64,000 nt of DNA, from NCBI GenBank assembly GCA_019009955.1, contig CM032230.1, positions 121,403,001-121,467,000 of the forward strand, in the 5' to 3' direction. A program made the translations under genes and the position numbers. The notes under the pieces are model-generated. The model was not told where the DNA came from. It saw nothing but the letters and a program-made list of their open reading frames with translations, and did no database searches. The number at the start of each line of letters is the position of its first letter. Within the stretch, counting starts at the first letter, position 1. This stretch comes from Riptortus pedestris (Eukaryota; Arthropoda; Insecta; Hemiptera; Alydidae). Positions 10,936 through 23,310 of the stretch are shown here, in pieces.

Positions 10936-11878
10936 TGAGCTAAACAAAATGTTAGTCCAGTTAAGAAATGACTTATAACAACCGCAAACATAGATGAAAA
11001 TTGAAATTGAGTATTTAATAGTAAATGTAAATAAAAAAAAGTCATTTCAATCACACCATCATATCGGAAGGGAATTAGTTAATAAATAGAAGAATTAAGT
11101 TCTTCTCCACAGCTTTAGAACAAACATTATGAAAATTCAACATTTGTTTGTTCAAATTACTTCTGAAATTACAGAATCGTAGTTTTCTCATTAGTTACAT
11201 TTTGAGGGTAAAACCAATTGTAAATATCGTATCTAAGAAATTACATAATTCAGATTAAAAAAATAAATAAAAACAGCAAGAGATCTCATAAACCTTCCAG
11301 CAACCTGAGCCTTGCTTTGAGCAATCATATTAAGACTGAAAACCTTTCCACAGAATGCCATTTTCATGTAATGTTTAAGGAGTACATACTTTCTCTTGGT
11401 TTATACAGAATACTTTTTAAATATACGAACTATAGGTTTCATTTTGCTTGAATTGTGATTTTTTTTACTTCAGATTTTCCTAACGACCTCCGGGGGGAGG
11501 GGTGGTTCAAAAATGCAAATACAGAGCATATTATATTTCATTATATAGTTCAGTAGGTATAAATTGCTGCAGCTCTCTTTATTTATTATGAAAAAAAAAT
11601 AATATAACCAAAAGTACTCTACTTTAAAAAATAAACAGCTTTTCCTATGTGGATGTATACTGAAAAACGAATTGTTATCGAAAGTTTGTCATTTTTCATT
11701 GCATGCCTCACTTACAACCCACTTCTTGTTCATTCTGAAGAATGTTATTATTATAGTATATAGTCTAAGTGGGGTTAAAGCAAACACACATACCAAGTTT
11801 CATCAAATTTGGTTCAGTCATTTCAGCCCAAGGAATACATTGTTGAAGATAATGAAGTGCTCATTTGTAGCCATTAGA
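10936..11878. other. No recognised gene
   Basis: AT-rich sequence with short random open frames only. No terminal repeats, RNA gene or recognised protein motif was seen. Confidence 0.4.
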
Positions 11879-12120
11879 TAGGCTTAGGGGCTCGGGTAAG
11901 CCACGTGAGTAAAAGCGTTGGCTTTAATCTCACATGGAAAACCTAGAGTGGCGAGTTCGATTCTCGCCTGGGCACATAGGATTTTATTACGTGACGAACT
12001 CATTAAATGAAATCCATATTCCCACCCTGGCCAGAAAAGAGTGGTAAACTGCAGATAACCCGTCCCAATTAGCCATAGTATGTAGTATAAAGTCGACGTT
12101 AATAAATAAAATAAGACAGA
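11879..12120 (+). mobile_element. tRNA-derived SINE, best preserved copy
   Basis: The 5-prime part is tRNA-like: an A-box-like GTAAGCCACGTGAGT and a B-box-like GCGAGTTCGATTCTCGCC, a paired T-arm. A non-tRNA body follows with TTATTACGTGACGAACTC, CCACCCTGGCCAGAAAAG, AACCCGTCCCAATTAGCC and CGTTAATAAATAAAATAAG. Other copies lie at 18306-19006, 33748-33957, 36700-36915 and a fragment at 13133-13222. It would be transcribed by RNA polymerase III and mobilised by a LINE; which one is not visible. Confidence 0.75.
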
Positions 12121-12204
12121 CATTCTTTGCTACATTTTCATTTCCCGAAATCCCACAGTGATAAGGTATCTAATTATAATGATATCTTCTCTTTTTTTTA
12201 TACA

Positions 12205-12211
<7 letters not shown>

Positions 12212-12258
<47 letters not shown>
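12212..12258. repeat. (TA)n microsatellite
   Basis: Pure TA dinucleotide run immediately 5-prime of a Helitron. The matching run at 13066-13131 lies on its other side, so the Helitron probably entered one longer tract. Confidence 0.95.
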
Positions 12259-12263
<5 letters not shown>

Positions 12264-13062
12264 GTAACCTCTGTCTGTACATTGATTTTTTTCGCGAAAT
12301 TTCACGATAACTTTTCGTTTCACATGTCATAGACACCATAACTACATTTTGTTTCTTTCGTGTCTGTTTGTTTGTTTGTTTGTTACCTTTTCACGCATAA
12401 ACGGCTGAACCGAATTTTATGAAACTTGGTATGTATATTACTACTAGCTCAACTTAGACTTTAGGCTATATTAATATTCTCTAAGACGAACAGGAGTGGG
12501 GGTTATAGGGGAGGCCTGAAATTAAAAATAGCGATATTTCGTTTCCTATTGCTTTTTCAGCAAATATGCACATAACAAAAGTTGTTTATTTTGTTATTTA
12601 GAGTAACTTTTGTTATATGCACTTTTGCCGTATACGGAAGAATAAATGAGTTATACGCTATAAACTAAAGCGGGAGTCCACAATTTTATTTGGCACTAAA
12701 GACTCAACCGAATTAAACCAAACTCTGTATGTGAATTAGTACTAACGCCTTCATTATAATTTGCTCAACACTTCTTTTCAATATGAACTACCAGGTACCT
12801 CACCTGAAAACATTAATTCAAATGTATGTCAATATTTTCTCCTTAATAATTCAAATCTATGCATAATGCACAGCAGACGGGAAATATGACAATATCCAGG
12901 ACAGTGAAGTCTGTTGATATTAACAAATGCCAACAATGGGTATTAACCCTAAACACTGGAACGGGTAAATGTCAAAATATTGTGCAAAGTAAAGCCTTGC
13001 CAAAAATATACCATCACCATTCAGCCTCAAATGAATTCCCGAGAGAAGCCGAGCATCTGAGC
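12259..13062 (+). mobile_element. Non-autonomous Helitron, short copy
   Basis: Starts AAATTGTAACCTCTGTCTGT and contains TTTGTTTGTTTGTTTGTTAC, AAACGGCTGAACCGAATTTT and GAAACTTGGTATG, words widespread in arthropod Helitrons. It ends in GCATCTGAGCTAG|T, the CTAG terminus of canonical Helitrons, after a weak GC-rich hairpin. The copy at 56016-57722 shares both ends. No Rep/helicase coding. The exact 5-prime TC start is hidden in the TA tract. Confidence 0.75.
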
Positions 13063-13064
13063 TA

Positions 13065-13065
<1 letters not shown>

Positions 13066-13131
<66 letters not shown>
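13066..13131. repeat. (TA)n microsatellite
   Basis: Long pure TA run 3-prime of the Helitron end CTAG. Confidence 0.95.
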
Positions 13132-13132
<1 letters not shown>

Positions 13133-13134
<2 letters not shown>

Positions 13135-13222
13135 TCCACTTGTGTGCTATTATGGCTAATTGCGACGGGTTTTCTGAAGGTTTATCTAGCCAGGGTTGGG
13201 ACTAGAGATTTTATTTAATGTT
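13133..13222 (-). mobile_element. SINE body fragment
   Basis: Matches the SINE body in reverse: GTCCACTTGTGTGC, GGCTAATTGCGACGGGTTTT, TATCTAGCCAGGGTTGGGAC, TTTTATTTAATG. The tRNA-like head is missing. Confidence 0.6.
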
Positions 13223-13759
13223 AATAATAAAACAGTGTAATTGAAATATAACTCCTAACCTAATTCAATAGGAAGGAATTATATTTAAATTCTTAAGAAG
13301 TACTTATACATTTTAATACAATTAGAACATCGTGGGAAATTGGATAATAAGTGAAAATTCAATTTACATTTGAGTCATAAGCAGTACAAATTGATTCACT
13401 TGGTGAGTGCTTGCATTTGCAATTAAAAACATTTGTGTAATTGAATGTAGTTATTAGTGTAATTTCATAATATATATGTACTTATATTGGTTGGATCTAT
13501 TTACGTACAATTATTATAAGTGTGCATTATTCATAGCTATGAGACTGTTAAAGACATTATACTTGATTTCCTTCTTATCTTATCCTGAAAGTTGAACCTC
13601 AAAAATATGTAAAAATCTGCTAATATTCGAGGGGAAAAAGTCTATAGATCAACAATTTTAAATTATTTAGTTACAGCAAAATTAGCTATACTTACAAGGG
13701 AAAAAGGAAGTTATGTTGCCACACACCGCATAACACTTTTCAACGTGAATCGATAACGT

Positions 13760-14400
13760 TGATATTTTAATTTTTTATTTTACTCCATTTAAACCCCCAC
13801 TTCGTTTTGTTCAATTTTTCCATTAACGGCATTTATATTTATATTATTATTGCACAAATCATTTTTATATCGAGTTTGGGGTGAAAGTGCATTTTAGTTC
13901 CCCCCTTGATGGCTCACGATGATGACGGGGCCACCTTGTTTTTATAGCACCAAGGGTGGAGGTTGTGTTTTTCTTTAACTTTTTTAACACTTTAAAATTT
14001 CCAAAATACGCCATCGGCGGTTAAAACGAGGGGGGGGGGTAATTTTAACTTAAATTTTGTTAACTCACCTAATTTGTTGGATCCTTAGACTGCGGAGGAT
14101 AGACTTTCGTATGTAGGCGATAAGAATCCCACTTTTATACACCATTCAATAACGGCACGCTTTCCCTGCACTTCCAATTGTGTAAAAAACTTAGTCGTGC
14201 ACTCACTTTGAGCCATAGCTAAAACGGATACGGTATTAATAGTAAACACTAGCAAAAACAATATGTCGGACGGTAGCAAGAAACAAGATGTCGGACAGTG
14301 ACGTAACAAGATGGCGGCTAGGGGGGGACTAAAATGCACTTTAGCCGAGTTTGGTAAAGATCCAACGAAAATTGTAGCCACTAGAGCATTCTTCGTTTTT
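13760..14400 (+). mobile_element. Old HINE-like fragment carrying a TIR transposon
   Basis: Left flank has ACTCCATTTAAACCCCCACT, ATTTTTCCATTAACGGCATT and ATATCGAGTTTGG. Right flank resumes CGAGTTTGGTAAAGATCCAA and AATTGTAGCCACTAGAGC. Both are internal words of the family. The element at 13880-14345 separates them. Confidence 0.6.
13880..14345. mobile_element. TIR DNA transposon with 9-bp target duplication (MULE- or Merlin-like)
   Basis: The ends are inverted: GGTGAAAGTGCATTTTAGT on the left and, reverse complemented, GCTAAAGTGCATTTTAGT on the right, each followed by a run of C. The 9-bp CGAGTTTGG stands directly on both sides (13871-13879, 14346-14354). A 9-bp duplication fits Mutator-like or Merlin-like elements; the superfamily is not decided. 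On the minus strand 14085-14220 reads MAQSECTTKFFTQLEVQGKR, which could be the start of a truncated transposase, but I do not recognise it. Non-autonomous at 466 bp. Confidence 0.8.
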
Positions 14401-14925
14401 AATATTATTATTCGTTTATGTTATTGCTTATTGGCACGGTGCTTGTTTGTTAGCGGATGTCTAACAAGTTAATACGTCTGGCAGACCCTCGAAACGATTA
14501 ACTCCTTTGACTATATTACATCCCGTCCCTTATGTTGAGAGTGATAAACTAGACTTACAATGAATTAGTTGTATCCAGTAGACTGACGGGCCCCATCGTA
14601 CCCGGTGGGAGAGTTTGGTGATAAGTTCATCCTGTTTTAGTTTGGACGGGATCTAAGAAGGTCATACTCGTCAGTCATCCTGATGGGGGATGTATGGACT
14701 TAGATATTCGCTAGGCTCCTGCTAGTACATAAGCACTGGGGGCACTAGCGCACTTTGGTAGCGAACTCGTGAACTAATGTTCCTGCACGGTAGTGGTTTA
14801 AGTACCAACACCGCGTTTGTATATATATACACACATAGACACGCACTTGCTTATGTTCCAGTTGCATTACTATATACTCTGATTCATTCAGTTGTTTTCT
14901 TTCCTTCAAGAACATTTATATCGCA
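14400..14925. other. No recognised gene; more GC-balanced block
   Basis: About 14500-14820 is less AT-rich than its surroundings (for example GACGGGCCCCATCGTACCCG). There is no open frame of note and no element end was found. It could be another unrecognised element. Confidence 0.35.
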
Positions 14926-15531
14926 CGTCCCTTAATTATTCAGATTCTAGAACAAATATCAAAATTAAAGACAAAAGTGACAATGATGTGGGTTCCAGGA
15001 CATGAAAAGATCGGACGTACAAACGACGTGAACAAACTCGCCAATCATGCTACTCTGAGACAATCTTCTGTCTTTAACTTACTAACCCTACCAGACTTGC
15101 AATTACAAATACTATAGACAACATTAAATGAATGGCAAAAATGTTGGCATAGAAAATCAGAAAATCATCTCCGAGAAATGAAGCAGAGAAATAAGAGAGT
15201 GACCATCCAGCAGACGTGACAACAGACGAGTCGACTAACGAGGACAGGACACACATAGTTTAACGCACTCATACCTCATGACTACAAGAGAAGGACCTCT
15301 CTGTAGAACATGTCATGAACCAATAACCATTAAACACTTACTGACTAACTGCAGGAACATTGAATACTTAGACACCCCACATAACAAGTACGAACTTCTT
15401 ACGGACAGAAGCCCACATATCGACAAAACACTAAACCACCATAAAAAAATGAATTTGTTTTATAAAATTTAACTTCTCTTCCGTTTGTTTGAATTTAAAA
15501 TAATTTTAGATAATATTAGTATATGTATTAG

Positions 15532-15575
<44 letters not shown>

Positions 15576-15843
15576 GAATCATTTTTTTATTTTTTTTAAT
15601 AATAATAAAACCATTTTAAATTGTTACCTTTAATACTAGTTTAATGTAATATTTGTAGTATAGTATAATATTTATTGTTTTTATTACTTGTACTTAATGT
15701 TTATTTATCGTATTTAATCTTTTTTATTTATTTATTGTTGATTCAGTTTTTGCTATTTGTCTATTATATTGATTTTATTACATTGTTAAATGATTTGATC
15801 CAAATCGCATAGCTGCGGGCGCTCCTGTATAAATAAGTAAAAA
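14926..15843 (+). mobile_element. LINE 3-prime fragment with RNase H end and zinc motif
   Basis: In broken frames it encodes MMWVPGHEKIGRTNDVNKLA, the end of an RNase H domain (W-V-P-G-H-x-x-I ... N-x-x-A-x-x-L-A in the family), then GPLCRTCHEPITIKHLLTN followed by C, the terminal C-x2-C-x4-H-x4-C motif. A 3-prime UTR with a short (TA)n run at 15536-15570 follows, ending GCTGCGGGCGCTCCTGTATA before an AATAAGTAAAAA tail. That end matches the minus-strand LINE end at about 24640. 5-prime truncated, as most LINE copies are. Confidence 0.75.
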
Positions 15844-16280
15844 ACAATAATTATGTTCCAGTTTTTAATTAATATTATTTTGAGTTATTGGGAACTTTTA
15901 ATGACCTCTTCCACGGCCTTATGATGCGATTTAATGAGAACACTAACCCACTTGCTCATTAATGTTAAACACCAACAAAAATATGGGTTATAATAAATAG
16001 CCTTGAATTGAACGTGTGAATAGCGCACAGATTTCCCCCTTTGAAGAATATATAATGTGAGAAGAAGCCTTAATGAAGGGAATGAAGAGTAGTTTTCTCA
16101 TGATCTTCATCACCGGAACCAGAGTATGAATAAAAATAGAAAGTGAAACAAAAATAAAAAAGAATAATTAATTAACATAGTTACTGCCAAGCCCAATTGC
16201 CCAATTTCCTTGTCGGGGAGGAGAGACGTAAATGGAATAAAATAAATTATATTTTAATAAATAAATACATTCGGCAGCCC

Positions 16281-16350
16281 TTATTGGAAATCAGCTATTG
16301 AGGTTGTACTCATGAAAAATGCCTTCAAATGTATATATATTTCAATCAAG
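16281..16350 (-). mobile_element. HINE-like terminal fragment
   Basis: GGAAATCAGCTATTGAGGTT, GTACTCATGA and CTTCAAATGTATATATA are the subterminal words of the family in reverse orientation. Only about 70 bp remain. Confidence 0.55.
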
Positions 16351-16429
16351 TAAACAACAACAACAAGAAGTTAAGCATCTACACCCAGTGCTGTCCGTAT
16401 TTTAAAGAAAAATACATTATAAAAAATTG

Positions 16430-17690
16430 GACAGTTAAACGGTTATTGTTTGGATCGAGAGGAGTTATACCCATGTCTATTGGGGAATACCTTGAAGATC
16501 TCAATATAAATACTGAAGAAATATGACAAATGTCAACTAATATTCAAAAAGCGTCCATCAGAATTGAGAATTTCCATTTTCAAAGACGGATTTAAGATAG
16601 AACACGGGACAGGCTCAGCCGCCACTATCAAAACCAAAACTTACAAAGTTAAACTACAAGACGAATCAAGTACTTATACTGCAGAACTACAGGCCATTAT
16701 AAAAGAAGGAAAAAAATATATACAACTACTTTCAAAATTAGAAAATCGATCACACCAATTTTGTGCACAGACTTTTTAAGTTCTTTATTTTCCTTGGGGA
16801 ACACTACTCCAATTTCACATAAACAGAAAAATTCTCAAACTAATATGACGCACTAAACACTTGGGATTTTAAAATGTTGTGGTTACCCACATACAAGGAC
16901 ATTACACAAATGACTGATATTTGACAAATATGCAAAATTAGCAACAAAAATGACTACTTCTGACATAACTAAGCTAACACCAGCAGACATCATCAAGACA
17001 CTACAAACAAAAATGCTCAAAGATTGATAGGAACACTGGTTCCGTACTGACAACAAATTATTGGAAATAAAACGCATTGTTACAGGATGGTCATAGAGAC
17101 AATAAGTAGATTCAAGAAGAGACCAAGTTGTTCTCAAAGACTACGAATTGGACATACATACCTGACACATTCTTACAAAATGAACAGAAAAGACAAGCCT
17201 ACTTATATTCATTGCAACACTGGACTAACTATAAAACACCTACTTACAGAATGCAGATTACGAATTTCTTAAACATTCCACATGACTTGAACGAACCTAC
17301 TGACTGAGGGTAGCCCACATATTGCCACTATTCTGACATTTAAAAACGATTGGGCAGTTTGACAATATTTAACTAGATATTTTAAAAATTTTAATGTGTA
17401 CGTGCCGTGTTTAAATGTGAATGTTATATGCCTGTTTTTATGAATTGTTGTTGTTTCTAAGACACCAAATTTTCTTTTAACTTATTTACATACACCCTTT
17501 TTTAGTTCTAATTTGTGTTCGTGTTTCTTTTAGTGTTTTGTATTCAGTTCTCTCGGTTTCGTTCTTTATATTATTTTGTATTCTATATTGTTATTTGCTT
17601 TTGTTTTTTCCCCATATTTAAGAAGAGCCAAGTCACCATAGTGGCGGAGTTCTATATAATTAATAAAAAAATAATTATTAATTGTTTTAA
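16430..17690 (+). mobile_element. LINE 3-prime fragment with RNase H start and zinc motif
   Basis: At 16564 the frame FKDGFKIEHGTGSAATI and then SSTYTAELQAI give the first Asp and the Glu of a retrotransposon RNase H domain (D-G-S and T-A-E-x-x-A-I in the family). Later come RLRIGHTYLTHSYKMNRK and CNTGLTIKHLLTEC near 17140-17265. Several frameshifts and a gap separate the blocks. It ends near 17690 with GAGCCAAGTCACCATAGTGG and an AATAAAAAAATAA tail. Dead copy. Confidence 0.7.
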
Positions 17691-18305
17691 TACCAACTTT
17701 ACACTTATTATAATAATATGACATTACTATATTAATTTTCACGAATCTCAGTGACTAATGCACACTTTTCATTTTCCATTTGAACGAATTAAAGGGATCA
17801 ATAAAACGTAGATAGTACGTAGTTCGGAGAAAATAAAATATTCATCAAAGGACACTTCTAAATGCCAACGAATGTGGCAGAAAACGGGTCATTGGTTGCA
17901 CCTAACCTTTTGGAGAATTTTTATGCTTCATTTTGTAGGTGAAATGTTTATTTTATTATCATTTCTACCCTTCATCTCTTTCTATTAGCCGATTTTACAG
18001 GCAGACTTCACTTAATTGCAAATATTTCTGCCCACTGAAAGTAGACTCATCGAGTATTTCGTATAAGGATAATTTTTATTAATTAATATTATCTCCAAAA
18101 GACTCGGTGAGAATTTAAGCATATTTCCATCTAAATTCTTTGCTATCCTGAGGCATCTGGAAAATAAACCCAAAAGTTGAAAGATTGTACTGGCTCTCTC
18201 ACCTCTTTATAGGAATACAATTAATATAAAGTAATCATCCACTCATTGTCAAAATATTAGAATGTATTTACAAAATGCTGGAAAAAAGAAATCACATTAC
18301 ACTAG

Positions 18306-19006
18306 CAGAGGCGCAGGTACGCCATGTGTGTTAAGACGTTAATCTCAGATGATAAACTGAGTCCTGAGCAGTGGCGGCTAGTGTATAGGCACTGTGGAAC
18401 TGCAGTACCCCCCTGGCGTGCTGATTTTCTCAGTTGTCATCCAGAGATGAAGGAGAAAATTATTGATCTTTTCGCTCAAATTAAAGCAAGAAGAATGGAT
18501 TTACTTTAAGAGAGAAAAAGTCGTCAAATTCTTCACAAAAAAAAATTGTGAAGAATTAGACATTTTTTCTCCCACCAAGTGCACACTATTCTTTACATCC
18601 AACAACACTTCTGTGGAAAAGAATGGATATCATTTCCAAATGAATAGATTAAGCTTGAACTTTAACAATTTAGGTTAAAGTAAGTAAAAAATGTTTGATT
18701 TTGTTCTATTAGGATTTTATCAAGTTTCTGAATAAATTTTCTTTTTATACATGTTTGTTTCCTTTTACACAATTTTAAAACAAAGGCTAAACATTTTCTG
18801 GAGCAGCACCCCCACTCATTTTAGCTACGAGCCACCACTGGTCCTGAGTTCGGTTCTCAAATAGGAAATAGGAATTTAGTTTATTTATTCAGTTAGTTAC
18901 TTAGCCACACATTAGTTAGAAACTGGTAATAACCTGTAGATAACTCCCCCCCCAATTAGTCTTAGTAGCACGAAGTGGATATTAATAAATAGCAGAACAT
19001 AAAATT
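18306..19006 (+). mobile_element. tRNA-derived SINE split by a hAT-type element
   Basis: Head GGTACGCCATGTGTGTTAAG and body ACCTGTAGATAACTCCCCCC, CAATTAGTCTTAGTAGCACG match the SINE at 11879. Between them lies the 472-bp insertion at 18369-18840. Confidence 0.7.
18369..18840. mobile_element. Non-autonomous hAT-type transposon with 8-bp target duplication
   Basis: The left end is CAGTGGCGGCTAGTG and the right end, reverse complemented, is CAGTGGTGGCTCGTA. The 8-bp GTCCTGAG is exactly repeated on both sides (18361-18368 and 18841-18848). An 8-bp duplication and a CAGTG-type terminus are diagnostic of hAT elements. At 472 bp it cannot encode a transposase; the small frame at 18324-18509 crosses the insertion edge and is not a gene. 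Confidence 0.9.
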
Positions 19007-19014
19007 AAAAATAT

Positions 19015-19289
19015 TCAGTATCTTGGTTAATATTGTAAATGGAGAAAACGTGTATATAAATATATTTATAAGGCATTATTTTTTTTAATAAGATTGATTC
19101 TATAAAATACTTCGAAATGACGTATATAAAGGGAGAAATTTTGAATTTTCAAACTTTCCCCTTCTCTCCTCCTCTCGCTGGTCCGATTTCAGCAGCAGTT
19201 AACAAACTTGATGTTTAGCTATACACGCAATGATTGGTTAACGATCAAACAAAAATATTGGCCGCTCAAGTGGTAAGAATATAAGTACC

Positions 19290-19339
<50 letters not shown>

Positions 19340-19457
19340 GAACCAGCCTTATTATATTCATCTCCTAGGTAGGGTCTATGGACATTTGTGAACATTTTTC
19401 GGAAATCTTGTCGTGTTTAGAACCTAAATACCTTTCCCTTAACGGAAATCAGCTAAA
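19015..19457 (+). mobile_element. HINE-like element, 5-prime truncated
   Basis: Family words run in order: TATCTTGGTTAATATTG, GGTCCGATTTCAGCAGCAGT, a (TA)n tract at about 19292-19334, CATCTCCTAGGTAGGG and the end CCCTTAACGGAAATCAGCTA then AA. More diverged than the copies at 34 or 1720. Confidence 0.75.
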
Positions 19458-19969
19458 ACGAGAGAACCCAGACATGCCAAATAAGATTACTGTGCTAATT
19501 AGTGATCATAGCCAGTGTATATACCGACCTTAATCATATATGCACACGACTCGGAATTATACATTATTCATACTCGTTTGAAGCCATAGAGAACTGCAGG
19601 TGACTGAATAATTGAATCTAGGACGTACTGCAGCAAATTAAAACATTTGTCCAGAAGAGAATAAACTCAAAAATATTGTTTCATAGATGAAGTGAAGGGC
19701 TATCATCTTAACTAAATTATGATAACCATTTTAGCTTACATTAAAAACAACAACTGTATTTTGATTGAAATGAACCCAAAGATTTAAGTGAGATTCATTC
19801 ATTTGCCGAGAATATATTTATTTTTATAGATATATTTATTGTCTCCGTTCCAGACATTATTTTAAAATTTTACCCTTCAATACTTTTTTATGACACTCAA
19901 AAAAAAAAAAAAAAAAAAACAGTTTTAGTGCATACACAGATAAGTGTAGTTAAATTCTATTTTTAGCCG
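19458..19969. other. No recognised gene
   Basis: AT-rich sequence with an A run at 19899-19919 and no identified element ends. Confidence 0.4.
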
Positions 19970-20870
19970 ATTTCCCTTAAGGGAATCAGCTATTGAGGTC
20001 GTACTCATGACGCAATTTTTCTTAAAATGTTCATCGATCCTACCTAGTAGATGACGAAAATGAGTTCCGTACAAAATTGTATATATATGCCATGCCTGTT
20101 ACCGCTCTAGCAACCGCAATTATTGTTTAATCGTTACCAAACTCGATATATAGTCGTTTTATGTAAAAAGAAAGATCAAGTTCGTTAACGGCTGAAATCG
20201 GACCAGGGCGAGGGGGGGGTTAGAGGGGGAGAATTTTAAAAATTCGAAATATCTCCGTTACTATACGTCGGATCGAAAAATTGTATAGTATTAATCTTGT
20301 AGCAAATTAAATGTACTATAAATATTGTTATATACATATATTCTCTATCTTGAATATTAACCGAGATATTTGCATTTTTAGATTTCAGCCTTCAGCAAAC
20401 CCACTCTTCTACTCATGTTCCATTATCCATACTCGGTTAAGCAATAAACCACGTCATTCGAACCTTAAATACCAAATTTTTCCAGAGACCTTTATTATAC
20501 GAGATTAATGCAAATATGTTATGATAATCCCCCCCCCCCTTCTTAAGTTTTTGGACAACTTAATTTTAATTGATTGAGATAACAATTATTCTGATACATT
20601 GTAAATTACAGTACTAGATATAGTAAATAGTTTTCAATGAAATTAATACGATATATTCAGATATATTACAGTAATTGTTTTCAGGTAAGAAGTTGGTAGA
20701 ACTGATTGTTTCCATTTCAGATGCTTTCCGTCGGGAGGTTTCTTATTACTGTTTGTATTTATTCACTTAATATTCACAGTGGTGTTGTGTTACCGGTATG
20801 TAGATTTATCTATTGTTAAACTTCACGCGGGGAAATCTGCTTAGTTTACGCAGCCCCTGAGTGACGGACT
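19970..20870 (-). mobile_element. HINE-like element, long form, reverse orientation
   Basis: Starts TTTTTAGCCGATTTCCCTTA and ends GCAGCCCCTGAGTGACGGAC. It is about 250 bp longer than the short form because of an extra block (CAGCCTTCAGCAAACCCACT through GTTGTGTTACCGGTATGTAG) between the interior and the 5-prime end. The microsatellite slot is very short here. Confidence 0.85.
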
Positions 20871-22894
20871 TTTTGAGTATGCATCTCTATTCTTCTTCTT
20901 TTCTTTTTTCCTTCTTTTTGGGGATACAGATTATTCTATTTTAAAAAATAAATTCAGCTGGATAATGCTATAGGCGTGATAAATATTAAATTTTCATTCT
21001 GAACACCACACTCGACAATATTCTGTCAAGTAATGACAACCTATGCTATACTTGGAAGTCCGGAGCTAAGTGGATAAGTGGAGATGAACATTGTAATTCG
21101 GAATTCGAATTCACGCTTCCCCTCCTGCTGCATTTGCTGGTTTCTTCTACATCTTCCGAAGCCTCGCTAATTTTTCCTTTTCCAACGCCACTATTTTCTT
21201 GGGGGTACTTTCAATTGCTGCAATGAGGGCAATGCCCATGATTCCATAATTCATAATTTTCTTTCTAGAAGAAATGATATATTCGCCGACCTTGAGGAAG
21301 AACGAAGAGTTCCTTGTAAAGTGCAATGCATTCTTCAAAAGTGTTTCCCACTGCACTCAGCGAGCAGAACGTTAATGAATGAATTCATAACTCATGTGGA
21401 AAGTTTTAAATGCCTTAAGAGGAACCTCATAACATACATAAATTCCACATTTATCTAGAGACATATCGTGGGAAAGCGAAGTCATCCATGGAACAGTGTG
21501 ATAGCATTGGCAGCATGAGTTAAACAATGGTAAACAGACAATTTATAAAAATTAAAAAAAAATATGATATAGTATACATGTAATAACACGATTCCTTCGG
21601 AATTTATAATTCATCAATGTCTGTGCGTTATTTTTTCCCACTTAAAATTTTGATTTTCCACCTCCGATTTCTAAGTAGAATTCTCCAAAGTGTTCTACAG
21701 AATTGCTAGACAGAATTGTGAATTTTATGAATATGCTTTGGACTTTGCCAAAGTTGGCTATTTTATATTTTACTATCATCAACTGGACAGGAAAGGGGAT
21801 TAATCGGAAGTCGAAGCTTCTCTTCACAAATATCTTAGCTTATATTGACTTTATCGGAAGAATGGGTTGTGTTAAGAATTGAGTTTTCTGTCCTAGAACG
21901 TATCTATTTATGAATTTCAAAATTCAGACTTCCAACTATTGTCACCAAATTGTGTTTCATAAGAATGAATCAAGCAACTGGTAAAGTTTTACGAAAACCT
22001 ATAAAACATTATGATTCTGTATTTCATATTTATTTAGGTAATGCATTTTGCCAACTTGGGTTATATTGTCTGATCTACCATTGGATAGATGGTGGAAACT
22101 TTTGGGTTATTGGTGAATATCAATATGGATTATAGATGAATTTCGGTCTCAAATCTTTAAAATCCCTCGAGACACCATTGCCCGTTAGAGACTAATTAAA
22201 TAGATTTCTTATAAGGTGTGAATAATTTAAATTTGGCGACTTTTTTTGCGATCTAGGAACCACCTGGCCCACCAAGATGTGTATATTCCCACTTATTGCC
22301 ATTGTTACAATACCCATGAATCTCGATTCTAAGTTGTCAGTTGCATCGCAGGGAACTTCTCTCCTTCTCTGTTGGAATCCGTTTCCCTTAACGACATGAG
22401 CTGTATTTTTCTCAGATGAAATAAGCGCCTAATAATTCTTTATATTTTTAGTACTTGTCCTCTAGCTTGGTGAGACACCTTTATTTCCCTGAAATCATAT
22501 ACTTTACCCTTCTTCCTTTATCTCACCCTTGAGTTACATTTTCCTCAGGGTAATTTCTTTGGAAATAAGACGGATTTATTATAATATTTTATGTTTATAT
22601 ATGTATCTACGTTTACATTTTTGAGTTATTTGAGCTCACCAGGACAAATGTTTTTATTATTTGCTATATTATTTACCCCCCCCCCCCCCAAGGTAGGTAA
22701 GCCCAAAGTGGGCTTGTTTTTATAACTGTAGCTGACATTATCTAAGTGCCCTTGTAGATCGACGTGGCTGTTTATAAAATGCAAATTTTGTTAACTCAAA
22801 TTCCATTTTATACTTATCCACTAATAAGAATCGTATATAACCAAAACTTCAAATTTAAGTTTGACATTCGGATTAGTGATATAATTGCTGGAAA
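20871..22894. other. No recognised gene
   Basis: AT-rich sequence. A C run (22678-22689) and several open frames of 60-70 codons occur, none with a recognisable motif. No terminal repeats were found. Confidence 0.35.

Positions 22895-23310
<416 letters not shown>

Noticed and set aside
11879..11975. Genuine tRNA gene
   Set aside because: The T-arm is good but the acceptor and D-arm do not fold convincingly, and the sequence continues into a body shared by several copies, as in a SINE.
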